Source: Eudorina sp. 2006-703-Eu-15 (lineage: Eukaryota > Chlorophyta > Chlorophyceae > Chlamydomonadales > Volvocaceae). From it: a stretch of 64,000 nucleotides of DNA. A program made the position numbers and the translations under genes. The notes beneath the pieces are model-generated. The model was not told the DNA's origin and ran no database searches. It worked only from the letters and a program-made list of their open reading frames with translations. Location of the stretch: positions 1,607,290 through 1,671,289 of the forward strand of contig BDSI01000004.1 of assembly GCA_003117195.1 (NCBI GenBank), read 5' to 3'. Below, in pieces: positions 36,601 through 48,600 of this stretch. Within the stretch, counting starts at the first letter, position 1. Each line of letters opens with the position of its first letter.

Positions 36601-39600
36601 CGTGGAGAACGTGCGCAGGTGGGTCACCGCCGAGAGCATCGACAGCACCAGGAAAGCCATCACGAAGTTGGAGGGCACCTTAGCGGGACCCCAGTTAGAG
36701 CCCTGCGTATACGGTGGTGCGCGCGAGTGTTTCAACAGCTGCCATATTTTCTGCATTATCCGGGTGTGACAAATGCACGTGAGGTGGACATGACGACGCG
36801 CGGGCACGGGGTTGCTCTGACGGCCCGATGCCACCCACCTACCCAGAAAGCCAGCTGGCTGCCCGGCGCACTACGCACGGCGCACACAGCACCAATGGGC
36901 GGGAAGCAGGCTTGGCCGCTTGCAATCGGTCGAGCCCTGCTGGCCGCCTTACAGCCTGCCTTCCGGCAAAACTGCATTCCAAGGATTCGTGCAAGCAAGG
37001 CACGAACCGCAATCGCTTGGCCATGGATGATGGACTTGCCTTTGTTGAAACCGCCCAGTGCGCGCCGCACTGCACAGAGGTGACCAAAGTAACCTCGCCG
37101 CCTCATTGTCTTGGTGGGTTGCCCACCTACCCACCTACCTGAATGCAGCCAACGATGAGCGCCGCAGTCTGAAGGTAGATCACGTCCAGGAGTACGGCGC
37201 CCAGCGACACCCTCGAGGACTTGACCACGTTGCGCTGCACCAGACACCACAGCTGCACGAGGAACTGCGTTTTGCTGCAGACACAGACATACACACAGTT
37301 ACACACAGTTACACACGTACACACACAGTCACTTCGCTTCTCGCGGCTCAGCTTCCTCTTACACATTCACACACGTACACACGCTAGCAGATGTGCAACC
37401 AAGCCAGGCAGGGCTATTCCTGCATCCCCTACCAAGGGCTACAAGCGAAAGACTTGACGAACGTCTACGCACGGGATGGATTAGATTAAGTCGCGGATCC
37501 ATGCATGGTTTCAATTCAAGGACACAGGCACCGAAGATCCTGTTACGGCGCCGCTGTAGATTCCCGCGTCGTCCCTCGCCCCCTCCGCTGCATCACGCGC
37601 CCGCACCCGTATATGCCCAAGCATACACAAATCGTGCGCGAGCACGACCACCACACCCGGCTCAACCTGCTCCCTTCTGCGAGCTCCCAGCACAAGACCC
37701 TCGAGCCCAAACGGAGGTAATTAATCCCCCAAACCCTGCCGGACGCGTCCCGTAAAACAACCCTTGACCCTTTCTCCCTCGCTCGTTCACCCAGTTCCAT
37801 TTCTTTTTTCAATTTCACCCAGCCCCCCCTCTTATTACTAATTGTTTTAATTAATTACATTATAACGACTACAGTGATTATTACAAATTCAAATCATTAT
37901 ACAATTATTGATATCATTATGATATCGTTGTTACCGTATACAATACGCCTTCGATTGTCAGTTGCAGCTACGTGTCCGATGTACGGGGCGAACCTGTCAC
38001 CTAAACACACCCACCCTTCGGCAGCGCGTGTCAACCCGCGTAACCAGGACTTCAGTCCGCGCGCAGCCGCCCCAGCGGCCCCACTGCCGCTAACCTGCAC
38101 TTCATGTACGGCAAGATCACGGTAAGGTAACGGTTGTTGGTTGGTGTGCCAGGTTTACGTATCATGATGCATCTGAGCGAACGGAGACGATCAGCAGCGA
38201 GCAGCATTGCCACTAGTGCACTTGAAAGGCACCAAACCACTGCGTCCTGCCCTCCCCAGTGAGCTCAACTGCAGGCTTTGCCTACACCTCCGAAGTCCTA
38301 TACACACCAGAAGAGGGCACAACGAACAACCCCGCACGCACGCACACGCACCTGCACCGCGTAGCAGAGCCTCGGGACCCCGCCTTGCGGGTCCCACACC
38401 CGCAGCGTGCCGTCGCTGCTGCCGCTGGCAAGGGCGCTGCCATCCGGGCTCCATGTCACCCCCGTGACGGGGCCGTTGTGCCCCTGCGCGCACGCACGCA
38501 GGCACACAAGCGCGTCAATGTGAGTGTGGATGTGGATGTGGATGTGGGTGGGAAAACAGCCCGATGACCCGCAGCTGAGGTCCCCAATACTCTGGTTCAT
38601 TCGAGGTGGCGCCAAGCAGCGAGCTTCTTCGTCAGTAAGATCTCGCTGCTCATCGACTTGCTGCTGTTCCTAACGGATCCGGTCTCATCGCATGGCGTCT
38701 ACAGCAGGCGCCCTGCACGTGCCACCGGACCCATGAGCCCACCAAGCCAACGCTAGGGGCCGGCCCGCGCTGTCGGCCAGAGAAACGTAGACCCCTACCT
38801 TACCCTGATGTGGGTAAGGGATTGTGTAGCGTTTGCGTGGATTCAGCTGCTTTTCTGTTCCAACCTTTTTGATCCATGCTACCCCTAGTACCTGCAGGAG
38901 GGAGACGCACGTGAGGGTGGCCGCGTCCCACACCCTAACACTCCGGTCTCCACTGCCGCTGGCCACCCAGGAACCCGCTGGGCTCCAAGCGACCGAATTG
39001 ATGTAGCTGTCGTGACCCTGTGGGGGCCACCATGGAAGCAAGCGTGGCACACCAGTTATCAGTTATATCAGGCACCCGCTCATCATGCGCACGTACACCT
39101 GAATACGCACACCACACACGTACACGCGAGCGGACGGACGACCGGACGAACAGACACACTGCTTGCGCCGCAAACCCCTGAAGGCGCCTCGCTCGGGGCG
39201 TTTACTTGGTAACAGGGAGTCAGATTGCGAGTACGCCCGGCAGTGCATTGAGGCGGGGGAGCAATGTGGATCCGCGCCTGCGTTTGCATGACAGTGACGG
39301 CATGACAGAGCACGGACGGACGGATGCGCCTCCTGCCTCCTGGATAAGGTGCCTGGAGGGCCCGGCTGCAGCAGCAGACATGCATGGACAGTGACAGCTG
39401 CTGCAGAATAATGCATGGCATCACAGATGGAGGAGTGGCAGCAGCAGTGACAGCAGCAATCCGAACCCTGCCAGCCACGCGCACCGACCTCCAGGACGGC
39501 CAAGCAGTCACCGGTCGTCACCTCCCAGAGCCGCAGGGTCCCGTCGCTGCTTCCGCTGGCCAGGTTGCGCGAGGTGCGGCTCCACGAGACGCTGCGAACC

Positions 39601-42600
39601 CCGTCCGTGTGTCCCTGCAGGTAGGCATGCAGTGGCCGAGTGGGCAGAGGGGGACGATAGAGGACTGAATGAGTGTATGTGGGGACGCACGGCGGGAGGC
39701 CGTCTACGCCTTGGAGCTATTGCAGACCAGCCAGTGTGTCCGGCAGTGTGAGTGACTGGGTGACCGACACATGCATCCATCCTCAGTGCCTTACGCAGAC
39801 GAGAAAGGAGTGATAGAGATAATAATAAATAATAATAACAAATTTTAGTAATAATTATTATTATATAAATAGTATTAATGGCAATTCATGTTACTAAATA
39901 TAAATGTAAAAATAAGCATAATAATGATACAATGATAATAATAAAAATAATAAAAATAATACTAGAAGAAATAGAACGACGCACTTTGAGCTTCCTGGTG
40001 AATTTGCAGCGCTCCATGCCCCACAGCCATACGGCGCCGTCATTGCTGCCGCTGGCCAGGAGCTTGCCGTCGGGGCTCCAAGCAACGGTGTTGACTGCAT
40101 GCCGGTGCTCCTGGCACAATGGGTTTGGTGTTTGGCGTCAGCCATGCAAAACGTATGTACCTTGCTCAACGCATTTAATCGAATCATAAACAAAATCCAT
40201 AATGGAAAGCTGGTTTGTGGTGCGGTAGTGGCCAACAGCAACACCGGGTCACCAATGACCCGCGGGGTCCACTGTAACATCCTTAATAATTATAACAGCG
40301 GGTGATAGGCAGTTGTGAGCAAAGAAGGGAGAGGTGCAGGATGTGGGCCTTCAGGACACATGCAGCATTGCCATAAGTATGTACATACAACCGTACTTTA
40401 CCGTACCAGGCAGGCGACACTGTGAGAGCTAGCAGGGTCCCAGATGCGCACAGTCTTGTCCCAGCTGCCCGCACTGGCCAGCAGCTTGCCGTCGGGGCTC
40501 CAAGCTACACATGTAACAACACGCGTGTGGGCCTGCGTGTGAATGCAAGGGTTTGCATGTGCATTGTTATTCTTGCTATCCTTATCCTATTTATTTAAAC
40601 TAACTACACGTTTATATTGCCAACATATCATAATCATAATCATAACAATCATTGTTATAAACGCGCTATTGCTACTGCTATCATCATCAATATGAATATC
40701 AATAGCAATAGCAATAGCAGTATCATATGGATATCAACATCAACATCAATGTCAAATATCATATGGATATCGATATCAATATGAATATCAATATCTATCG
40801 ATAAGAACATCAAAAATATCAATAAATGATATTGATATTGACAGTAATAATGACAATAATATTGATATCGATATCATCAATATTATTATCATTATTACTG
40901 TCAATATCAATATCATTTTCTCGTCACGATTATTGTCATCATTAATATCGCTGTAATGGTACTATTATTAATATTACAATATACTATTATAATACATTTG
41001 TTTTTATTGATTATTATTCGCCCTTGGTGGATTAATGTGTATAGCCTGACCGTTCTCATAACCAATGCAGCCAGTGCAACACAGGCAAGATCGCACCTAA
41101 TTTTGGCCGGAACCGGGGCAGGGTACGGACGAAAGCAAGGTTGTAAAATCGATGTACGGCCGGTCAGTCAGCGACGCACATACTTGGCACGCACCTCGAG
41201 CACGGATGCACTTTGGTTGGCGCTGGCCTCAGCCGGGGTGGCGATCCTCGGGGTCCAGTTCCATAGCCGTACGGAGAGGTCATCTCCGCCGCTCACCAGA
41301 TGACTGGTACGGAATCCGTACGGCCGCCAGGCGACACTCCGCACACACTTCGAGTGGCCCTGCAGGGCCATCGTTCACCGTGCGTGTGTACAAGAGAAGT
41401 CAGTCACGGCATGGGGATGACGGCTATAAAGTTGGCCAATGTTGACGGCACGCATGTAAGCAAGCGTTAATTAGCCAGGAGTGCTATTGAAATCACCTCA
41501 GTCAACTTTGCGTCACCTGTCAAGAGGCCCGTCGAACAACAACGATGCGATGGGCACCACAACCCAGGGCAGCACACCGGATCCAAGGCAGAAGGCGGAG
41601 CTGGAGCGTGCCCTGGTGATCACACGCCCGCCACGCTGCTATATGTGTGTATAGTGCGTACCTGCAGTCGCGCCACGCAGCCCGCGGAGGCGGAGTCACA
41701 CAAATGCAGCTTGCTGTCGCCCGTGCCGATGGCGATCAAGCGGCTGTCGGGGCTCCAGGACACGCAGTACACACTCTCAGCCGTCTGGGATGCCTCCTCA
41801 CTCTCCTGCGCGTCGGCGCCTGCCTGCAGCCGCGTGTGTTGGAAGATGTACGTCAACCAAACAACCAATCAATGAAATAGCCAATTGCCGGCCTGGGCAA
41901 CCGCACAGGCCGCGTGGTCATTGTCGTAATACTGAGGTAATCCGTACAAATGCACATGCCTGCATGCTCCTGTGTACGCCTGCATGTGAAGTACCGGCTG
42001 ATGAGCGCAGCAAGACGCATGGGGCAAGAACAAGGGGCGAGCGACCTATCTAGCGGGGCCAGGAGGTGGGCCTGACAGGCTCCGTGACTCACCGGCCTGA
42101 CCACCAACTCAATTTGGCCCCTGTGGGGGCGAGCACGCACATGTAACCGGAGGGAGGGAAGGAGGGAGGGAGGGCCCGTTGCAAGAAGCAGCAGGCCCAC
42201 GAACGGCATACAGGCACGCGTATCACCATGTGCTCAATCCGAAGAGTACCTGGAATCGAGACGTGGGCTTCTTCGCCTGCTAAGCATCAAATCCATCCGC
42301 ATCGCAGCCAAGGCACGTGTAGGCACACGTGCAGGCGGTCAACACGGCATATGCTGGAGCGGCTATCAGACACGTGCAGCAGAAACGAAATGCAGGAATC
42401 GGCGGCCCCAGGCATGGCCACCGACCACCAGCCGCTGTTCGTTGACTCCTACTGCACACCAGCGGCACTACAGGCACGCCGCCGAGGTATCGGTGGGGAC
42501 GCGCGCAGGACAGTATGGATCGGCCGCACGCAGGCAAAATGGCGCGACCCGGCTGGCTGGTGATGCACGACACGGGCGCCCGAGTGCCCTAGCTAGGATC

Positions 42601-45600
42601 ACAAGGCTCCAAGCCTGTGCGCTTGGCCCTCTTTGTAGACGAGCAACCCCCGAGGGCCTCCGACGGCCGCGGGGGTCCCCGCACCAACACACTGGCGGCA
42701 GCCGGTCCGCACCCACCTGGCGGCGGCGGAACAGGGCTGCTGCCGGGTGGCCGTCTCCTGTCGCCGGCGGGACACCAACAGCATGTGCACACATGCATGT
42801 CTGTGCACGAGTTATACCGGCAGGTCCTGGCTGGTAAAACGGGGAGGGCAAGCTCTGCCCGGAAATGCACCTCATACGGCAATAATGACCCATCCGGTCG
42901 GGACTCGGTTAATTAAATCACAATAACAACGACGATAAAAATAACGACAAGAATGACAATGATAATAATAACAGTAAAAATAATGATAATATTGTAATAA
43001 GTCTAGTTATGTGAACGCGGACACCCTACCAAAATCTATCGACCAACGGGTGCAGCATGCTCCCCATCCCCATGCTGATCCTTGCTTGGCTGGCCAGTGG
43101 GCCGGCAGCCAACGTGCCTGAATCATCATCGGGGGCTGGTACTTGTAGGCGATGTCCAGAATGTTCTCGGCGCAGTCCTTCAGAACGATCCTGCGCCGGG
43201 GGCAGGGGAGGGGCACCCGCTTGCACAAAAGCAAGCCAGCCGCAAGAGCGTGGCTCCGTTCTTCTAACTGCAGTGCAGCGGCCCCAACCGGCAGCGGTCC
43301 GCCACCGCGTGCACCGCAGGACAGCTGGCTGGGAAAGGTGGCACATGTTGCGGTATAGGCACTCTTGGATGCAAGGCGCATGCATGTTATGAGGATCAAT
43401 AACGATAACAACAGCAACAAAAATAAAATAAGAACAGTAAAAACAAAAATTATAAAATTATAAAATAAATATAAATGACGATAATACGGTAATAATTGGT
43501 CCAGAACCGAGGCGTGTGTTACGGGGGCGGGGTTAGAGAGGTTATGCATTTCCCCTGGCCTTTGCACCTCCTGCCACCGCCTGTATGGACAGGTGTTCGT
43601 GTGGGGATGTGTTCGTGTATGTGCGGGTGTCTCCGTGCGGGGTTGTATGCGTGTGCGTGTGCGTGTGCGGGTGTGTGTGCGGGTGTATGTGCGTGTGCGG
43701 GTGTAACTACGGCCGTGGCTCACCTGTGCCCCAGCGATCGAAAATGAGTGACGCAATCACGCGGCCTGCCGTGGTACGTCAGCTCTCCTGTACGGCTCAG
43801 AAGCAGCAGGCAGTCGAAGAGGCGGAAACAGCGGTAGCTGGGCTGGTGGATGACGGCGATGATGTTGATTCCAAACGTCTTTGCAATCTGGGACAGCAGC
43901 ACGCACAGCTCGTACGACGTCGTCGCATCCAGGCCGGAGGTGGGCTCGTCCTGCAGCGCCAAAACACACACGTGTCCAACACGGTGAGGCACACAAGCTC
44001 CGCGACCAGAACAGATCAGGTCGCTGTGACACGAGAAGGACGGAGGAGGATGGCTTGGGAGAACACCGGTAATGTGGATGAAGACCAGCACGCGGAGCGC
44101 GGCACACCACCCGGAGGTTTACCGCGCCGCCGTGCTGCGCTACGCTTGACCTTCTAGAACTACAGACGACCAACGAGGGCGCCAACGAGGGCCCCCAGCC
44201 ATGTGAGACTTACGTACTGCCACCCTCGCCATCCATCCCCTCCATCCACCCCCTCCATCCACTCCCACCCACCAGGAACATGACCGGCCGCTTCCCCACG
44301 ATCTCGACGCCGATGCTCACGCGTTTGCGCTGCCCGCCCGACAGACCTGCGGGCTTGGACAGCAGGACAGGAGCGCACGCGCGGGATGGAGCAGCTCTTA
44401 ATCCGCACGAAAGTGCGTGTGTTGAATGACAAATGACAGACCCGAGCGTGTGTCTGTGCAGATGTGACATTTCCCTGACCGCCGTTGTACTGGTCATGAT
44501 GTCGCTAGGTAGATGGCATGCGCACTGGCTCCCTGCCTCACACGCACTGTGCCTGCTCCCTTGCCCTCTCACGCATTTGAGTAGCTGGTAAGTTTGCCCC
44601 GCCCGCGGCTCGTATGGTTGCCCCGCCCGCCACTTGTATGTTTGCGCCGCCCGCCGCTGCATGAAGGCGCACGCACACCGTATCAAAGGCGCGCACGCAC
44701 GCGCACGCACGCACACGCACATCTGCGCTCGACGCTCCCCGTCCTGCTGTGCCTCAGGTGCTCTAGGTCCAGCATGTCCAGGGTCTCATCGATGATGGCG
44801 TCCACGTCGTTGCGGGACACGGAGCGGGGCAGCTTGAGACGGGCGCTGAACGCCAGGTTCTCCCTGCGTGCTTGGCGAGGAAATAAACCACCCAGTGTGT
44901 GTTTAGTGCCAAGACCACCACCCAGTGTGTGTTTAGTGCGAAGACCACCATTCAGTGTGTGTTTGGTGCGAAGACCACCATTCAGTGTGTTTAACGAGGA
45001 CCCGCCCAGACCCTGTGTGTGTACAAGAGAACTGAGCCGCGAGAAGCGAAGTGTGTGTGTGTGTGTGTGTGTCGGTTGCAGGGCAGAGGTGCGTGTCATG
45101 CAAGGGGCATAGCTGCGCCCCGAATGAACACGCCCCCTAAGCCCCTATGCCGAACAAATGCCCCTGATCAGCCCTGAAGTGGTAGCGGTGGTATGCATGT
45201 AATCGCGGACCCCCCACCCCCCGCCGCCCGCGCACCCTTACTTACCGGACTGTCAGGTCTGCGTGCAGGATGTCCTCCTGGGGCACGAACCCCAGGAGGC
45301 TCCTGTGTGCGTCTTGCACAGCGGGGGCGGCAGTAGAGAGGGAGCAGGGACGTTACTAGGCGCATGGAACGGGGTCAGGGGCCTTGCGGCGATGGTGCTG
45401 AATGGGCATTATTGCGCGACAAGCTAGCTGCCTGGTGCGCGCGTATCCGTCCTTCCATCCAGGCAACCCGTGCACAATCCGACGCCTTTCCCCTCGCCCC
45501 CACATCCCGCACACCATTCCCCACGCGCACTGTCGGAAGCAAAATCTGCGGCATCTCAGCGGTTATACCTCATCACTATCCGGTAAGCCTGCCGTTGCGG

Positions 45601-48600
45601 CTTATCACATCAGTTGCCCGCGTGCCCCATTCTCGGACAGCACTCCCGCACCCCGTCCCCCCCGCACCTGTACGCAGTCTTGGAGAGGCAGATCGGCTGT
45701 CGAGCCCGCGGCGAGTCCTGCCGTTGCAAGGAACCCACCGCCGTGCCGCTGCAGCTGGCCCCAGCCGTCCCCGGAGAGAGCCGACCCCTGGGTCCCGAGG
45801 AGGTGACTTGGTACGCGTCCAGGTCGTGGCAGGGCAGACGCCCGGACAGCAGCTCGATCAAGGTGCTCTTTCCGCATCCAGATGGGCCCTAACGGAGGGG
45901 GGAGTGATGAAGGCGAGTACTGATCGCCGCTGTTCCCGATAGTCCTCATCTTTTCGGAGATCGTGTGACGAAACCTCGTAATAGTTTCACACATTTGAGA
46001 CACATACACACACAGGGCTAGGTCGGGCGGATTTATTTTTCTACACGCACACACGGGGGGCATTTTACTCGCTCAATGCACAGCGGCGAAGAGTGCTTAG
46101 GTGGATAGCCGCATCGCACCCGGAGAGATGAGACTTGGTCAGTTCTTGACACCTGGCCAGCAGCGCCGTGCATGAAAGGCCATGTACGACGTGCCACACG
46201 TACATACAACGCCTGCAATGTGGCGGCTTACGTGCATCCCGTCCCGTCCATTCGGCGTCGTCGCGGCGAACCACTCACCATCACCACATTGAGCCGCCCC
46301 GAGCTGAACGCCCCGTCCACGTCCTTCAGCCGCTTGTCCCTCCGCACATTGCTGAACCGGATGTTGATCGTCTGCTGCGACTTGAAGCTGTAGTACCGCC
46401 CCTGGAGCACCTTGCCGCGCACCACCGAGGCGTCGTTGGGCTCCAAAAGTACGGCATCGTCCCAACCGTCCCCCGGGACCTGCCCCGTGTCCTGGAGGTA
46501 GCAGCTGCCGCCGGGGCCTGCGCCGGATCTGTCAAGCTCGGACCTTCGACTGAGCGGACCAACAACGAAGCTGCTACCCGGGCGAACGACCGCGAAGGGG
46601 CTGGGCCCTGCAGCGGAGAAGCTGTGCGGGCTGTTCGCGAAGAAATTGTAGGCGGCGGCGCCAATGGAAAAGCTGGTGTTGGTCTGGCGGGGGCTGACGG
46701 AAGGGTAACTGGGCGGATAGCCGCTGGCGGCGGTGCCATGCTTGGTGGCGGCGGCCGCGGCGGCGGATGGGGGCGTGTATGGGTACGGCTTCCGTGGGCT
46801 GGGTCCCAGATCGATTCGGATGATGGGGACCTGGCCCGTCACGCTGCGGTGGCGCGACTCTCGGAGGCTGGGGCGGTCGGCCCGGCCGCTCCCACTACCG
46901 CTGCTGCTGCTGCTGTCGCTGCTGCTGTTGGCGGTGCCGTCCTCCACTGCACGGCGCACAGGAAGAACAGCAGACACGGGCGCTTGAACGGGAAAAAACA
47001 GGCGACCGCTGGCTGATGGATCTCGATCTGGCCCGCGCACAGCGGCGCTCTCAAGCAAACCGACCCTGACAGCCCCCTCTTGGGGGCTGCACAAGGTGAC
47101 ATGTACTGGGGCTCAAATTCTTGTGCCGTCAAGGGTATTCATGAACAGCTACATACACATCACGGTTTCGCGTGATCTGGCATCAGCATAAGAATATGCG
47201 GAAATATATGGAAGGTTGCCATGCGCGTGCCCCGGCAGGCAACCCGTCGTTCCCCCCCGCGGGTACGACACCGATGCCCGCCCTCGCCGACACTAACCTT
47301 CCCGGGGGCCTTCACGCCTCCAACCGTTGAGGCACTGCGCTACCATGTGTTTGCACAGGTGCATCAACCCGTACATAATGAGTACGGCGACCAGTTCCGC
47401 GGCCAGGACAACGCCCGCCAGAGGGCGGCCGTCCGGCGCCGTAGAGCCTTCCGGACATTGGACGAGTCTGCGTATGTACGGTCGTGTCAATTCAGTACGG
47501 CATTATTGTACGCCATAAGGAAGTACCAATGTCGGCGTGTCGTTCACGGGGTACATCAACATCAGGCATCAGTACGGCCCGTACCGTACGGTGGCCTAAC
47601 AAGCGCCTGCCGCAGAATGAAGCTACCGTCGTCTCAATGTTGTAAGGCCGACTGCCAATGGTCTTTGTCTTATCCTGATGTAAGGCTTATGTGGACCACG
47701 GAGCAACACTGTGATATGTCCGAATGTTTCGAACTGGTTCGGCGCCGCCCGATGCACAACTAAGTATTCAACGACGAGCCGACGGGTCGACAGAAGCACT
47801 CACGGGGGACACTTCACCGGTCGCACAGACTGGGGTTTGCAGTAGTGGCCCGGAGGGCAGACGAGCTGCGCCGACGCGTTGGGGCAGAAGTGGCCGCCTC
47901 TGCGCGCATGGGAGCAGCAAGGATGCGGGCGGCGCAGTATAGTACCGTAGTGCACGTTGTGCCATCGTGTGCATGGCAGGGGGAGCCAGGGACGTTCGGT
48001 GCCGTTCTGAGGCATCCGCCGCCAGCGTTCTGTGGCTTGATGTCCGGCAGCAAAGGAGGCGATACACACACGCCGTACATCCCAACTGCTGCCACGAGCG
48101 ATGGGTGGGTACCTTCTTTGATTCTTGGGGCTGTGTGCGTGTCAAGACTGCTGGCGTGCTTAGTGAGGAAAGCCACCCAAACCAATCAAGGCTCCGACCC
48201 ACACCCACAAGGCTCCGACCCACACTGACGCGAGTGGGTGCAGGCGTGTGCCTGCAGGCGCGTCCAGTTCGGTGCGTGAAATACCCGGTCAGTCAACCAG
48301 CAGTATGCCGGCCAGCCGAGCCATCGGCGTGCATGCATGGAGATAGGGCCGGTCGACACTCTTCCGCATCTGAAACAATTGTACGGAGCAATCAAGCAAG
48401 GCGCCGTACGGCACTGCCCTCACCCGCATGGTACGTCAGGTCGTACCGACCCCTCGGGGCAGTAGTTACCCCGGATGGGCACGCGGTCCCTCCACAGCCG
48501 GCGAAAAATGTCAAGGCCGCCGTCCTGTGCGTGCATGTGTGTGTGTGAATCCCGCCGGAGGTAGGAGGTAGAATGTAGAAACGAAGAACAACCCCCATTA

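Larger units (their letters stand above)
34349..38094 (-). other. ABCG gene, linker and ABC2 membrane domain exons
   Basis: Exons 38094-38036 (linker), 37274-37139, 36702-36586, 36284-36060, 35115-34963, 34832-34733, 34527-34349. The linker ends in phase 2 and the next exon needs exactly one base, giving [12 protein letters not shown]. Family-typical segments follow: [17 protein letters not shown] before helix 1, [90 protein letters not shown] and the last helix [16 protein letters not shown]. The pattern matches the TMD of plant ABCG24/28-type half transporters, which work as dimers. Confidence 0.85.
38352..41823 (-). other. Seven WD40 repeats, one per exon
   Basis: Exons 41823-41662, 41359-41195, 40532-40407, 40110-39985, 39614-39489, 39017-38892, 38483-38352. 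Each encodes one blade of about 42 residues with the GH...V.SVAWSPDG..LASGS.D.TVR.WD pattern: [118 protein letters not shown]. All seven begin and end in phase 0, and four are exactly 126 nt. Seven repeats make one closed beta-propeller, normally a protein-interaction platform. No in-frame ATG precedes the first repeat exon. Confidence 0.93.
43118..46946 (-). other. ABCG gene, nucleotide-binding domain exons
   Basis: Exons 46946-46279, 45888-45668, 45302-45246, 44863-44721, 44346-44273, 43950-43724, 43190-43118. The first carries a Ser/Pro-rich cytosolic linker and the A-loop region ([20 protein letters not shown]). The rest carry [58 protein letters not shown] and the post-NBD segment [17 protein letters not shown] 45-residue insert separates Walker A from the Q-loop. 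The signature is preceded by Cys (RCLSGGQ) where the family usually has Gly. Confidence 0.88.

Noticed and set aside
38352..41823. WD40 block as an independent nested gene
   Set aside because: No in-frame ATG before the first blade and phase continuity to both the NBD and TMD sides favour one gene, but this is not excluded and is listed as the main test.
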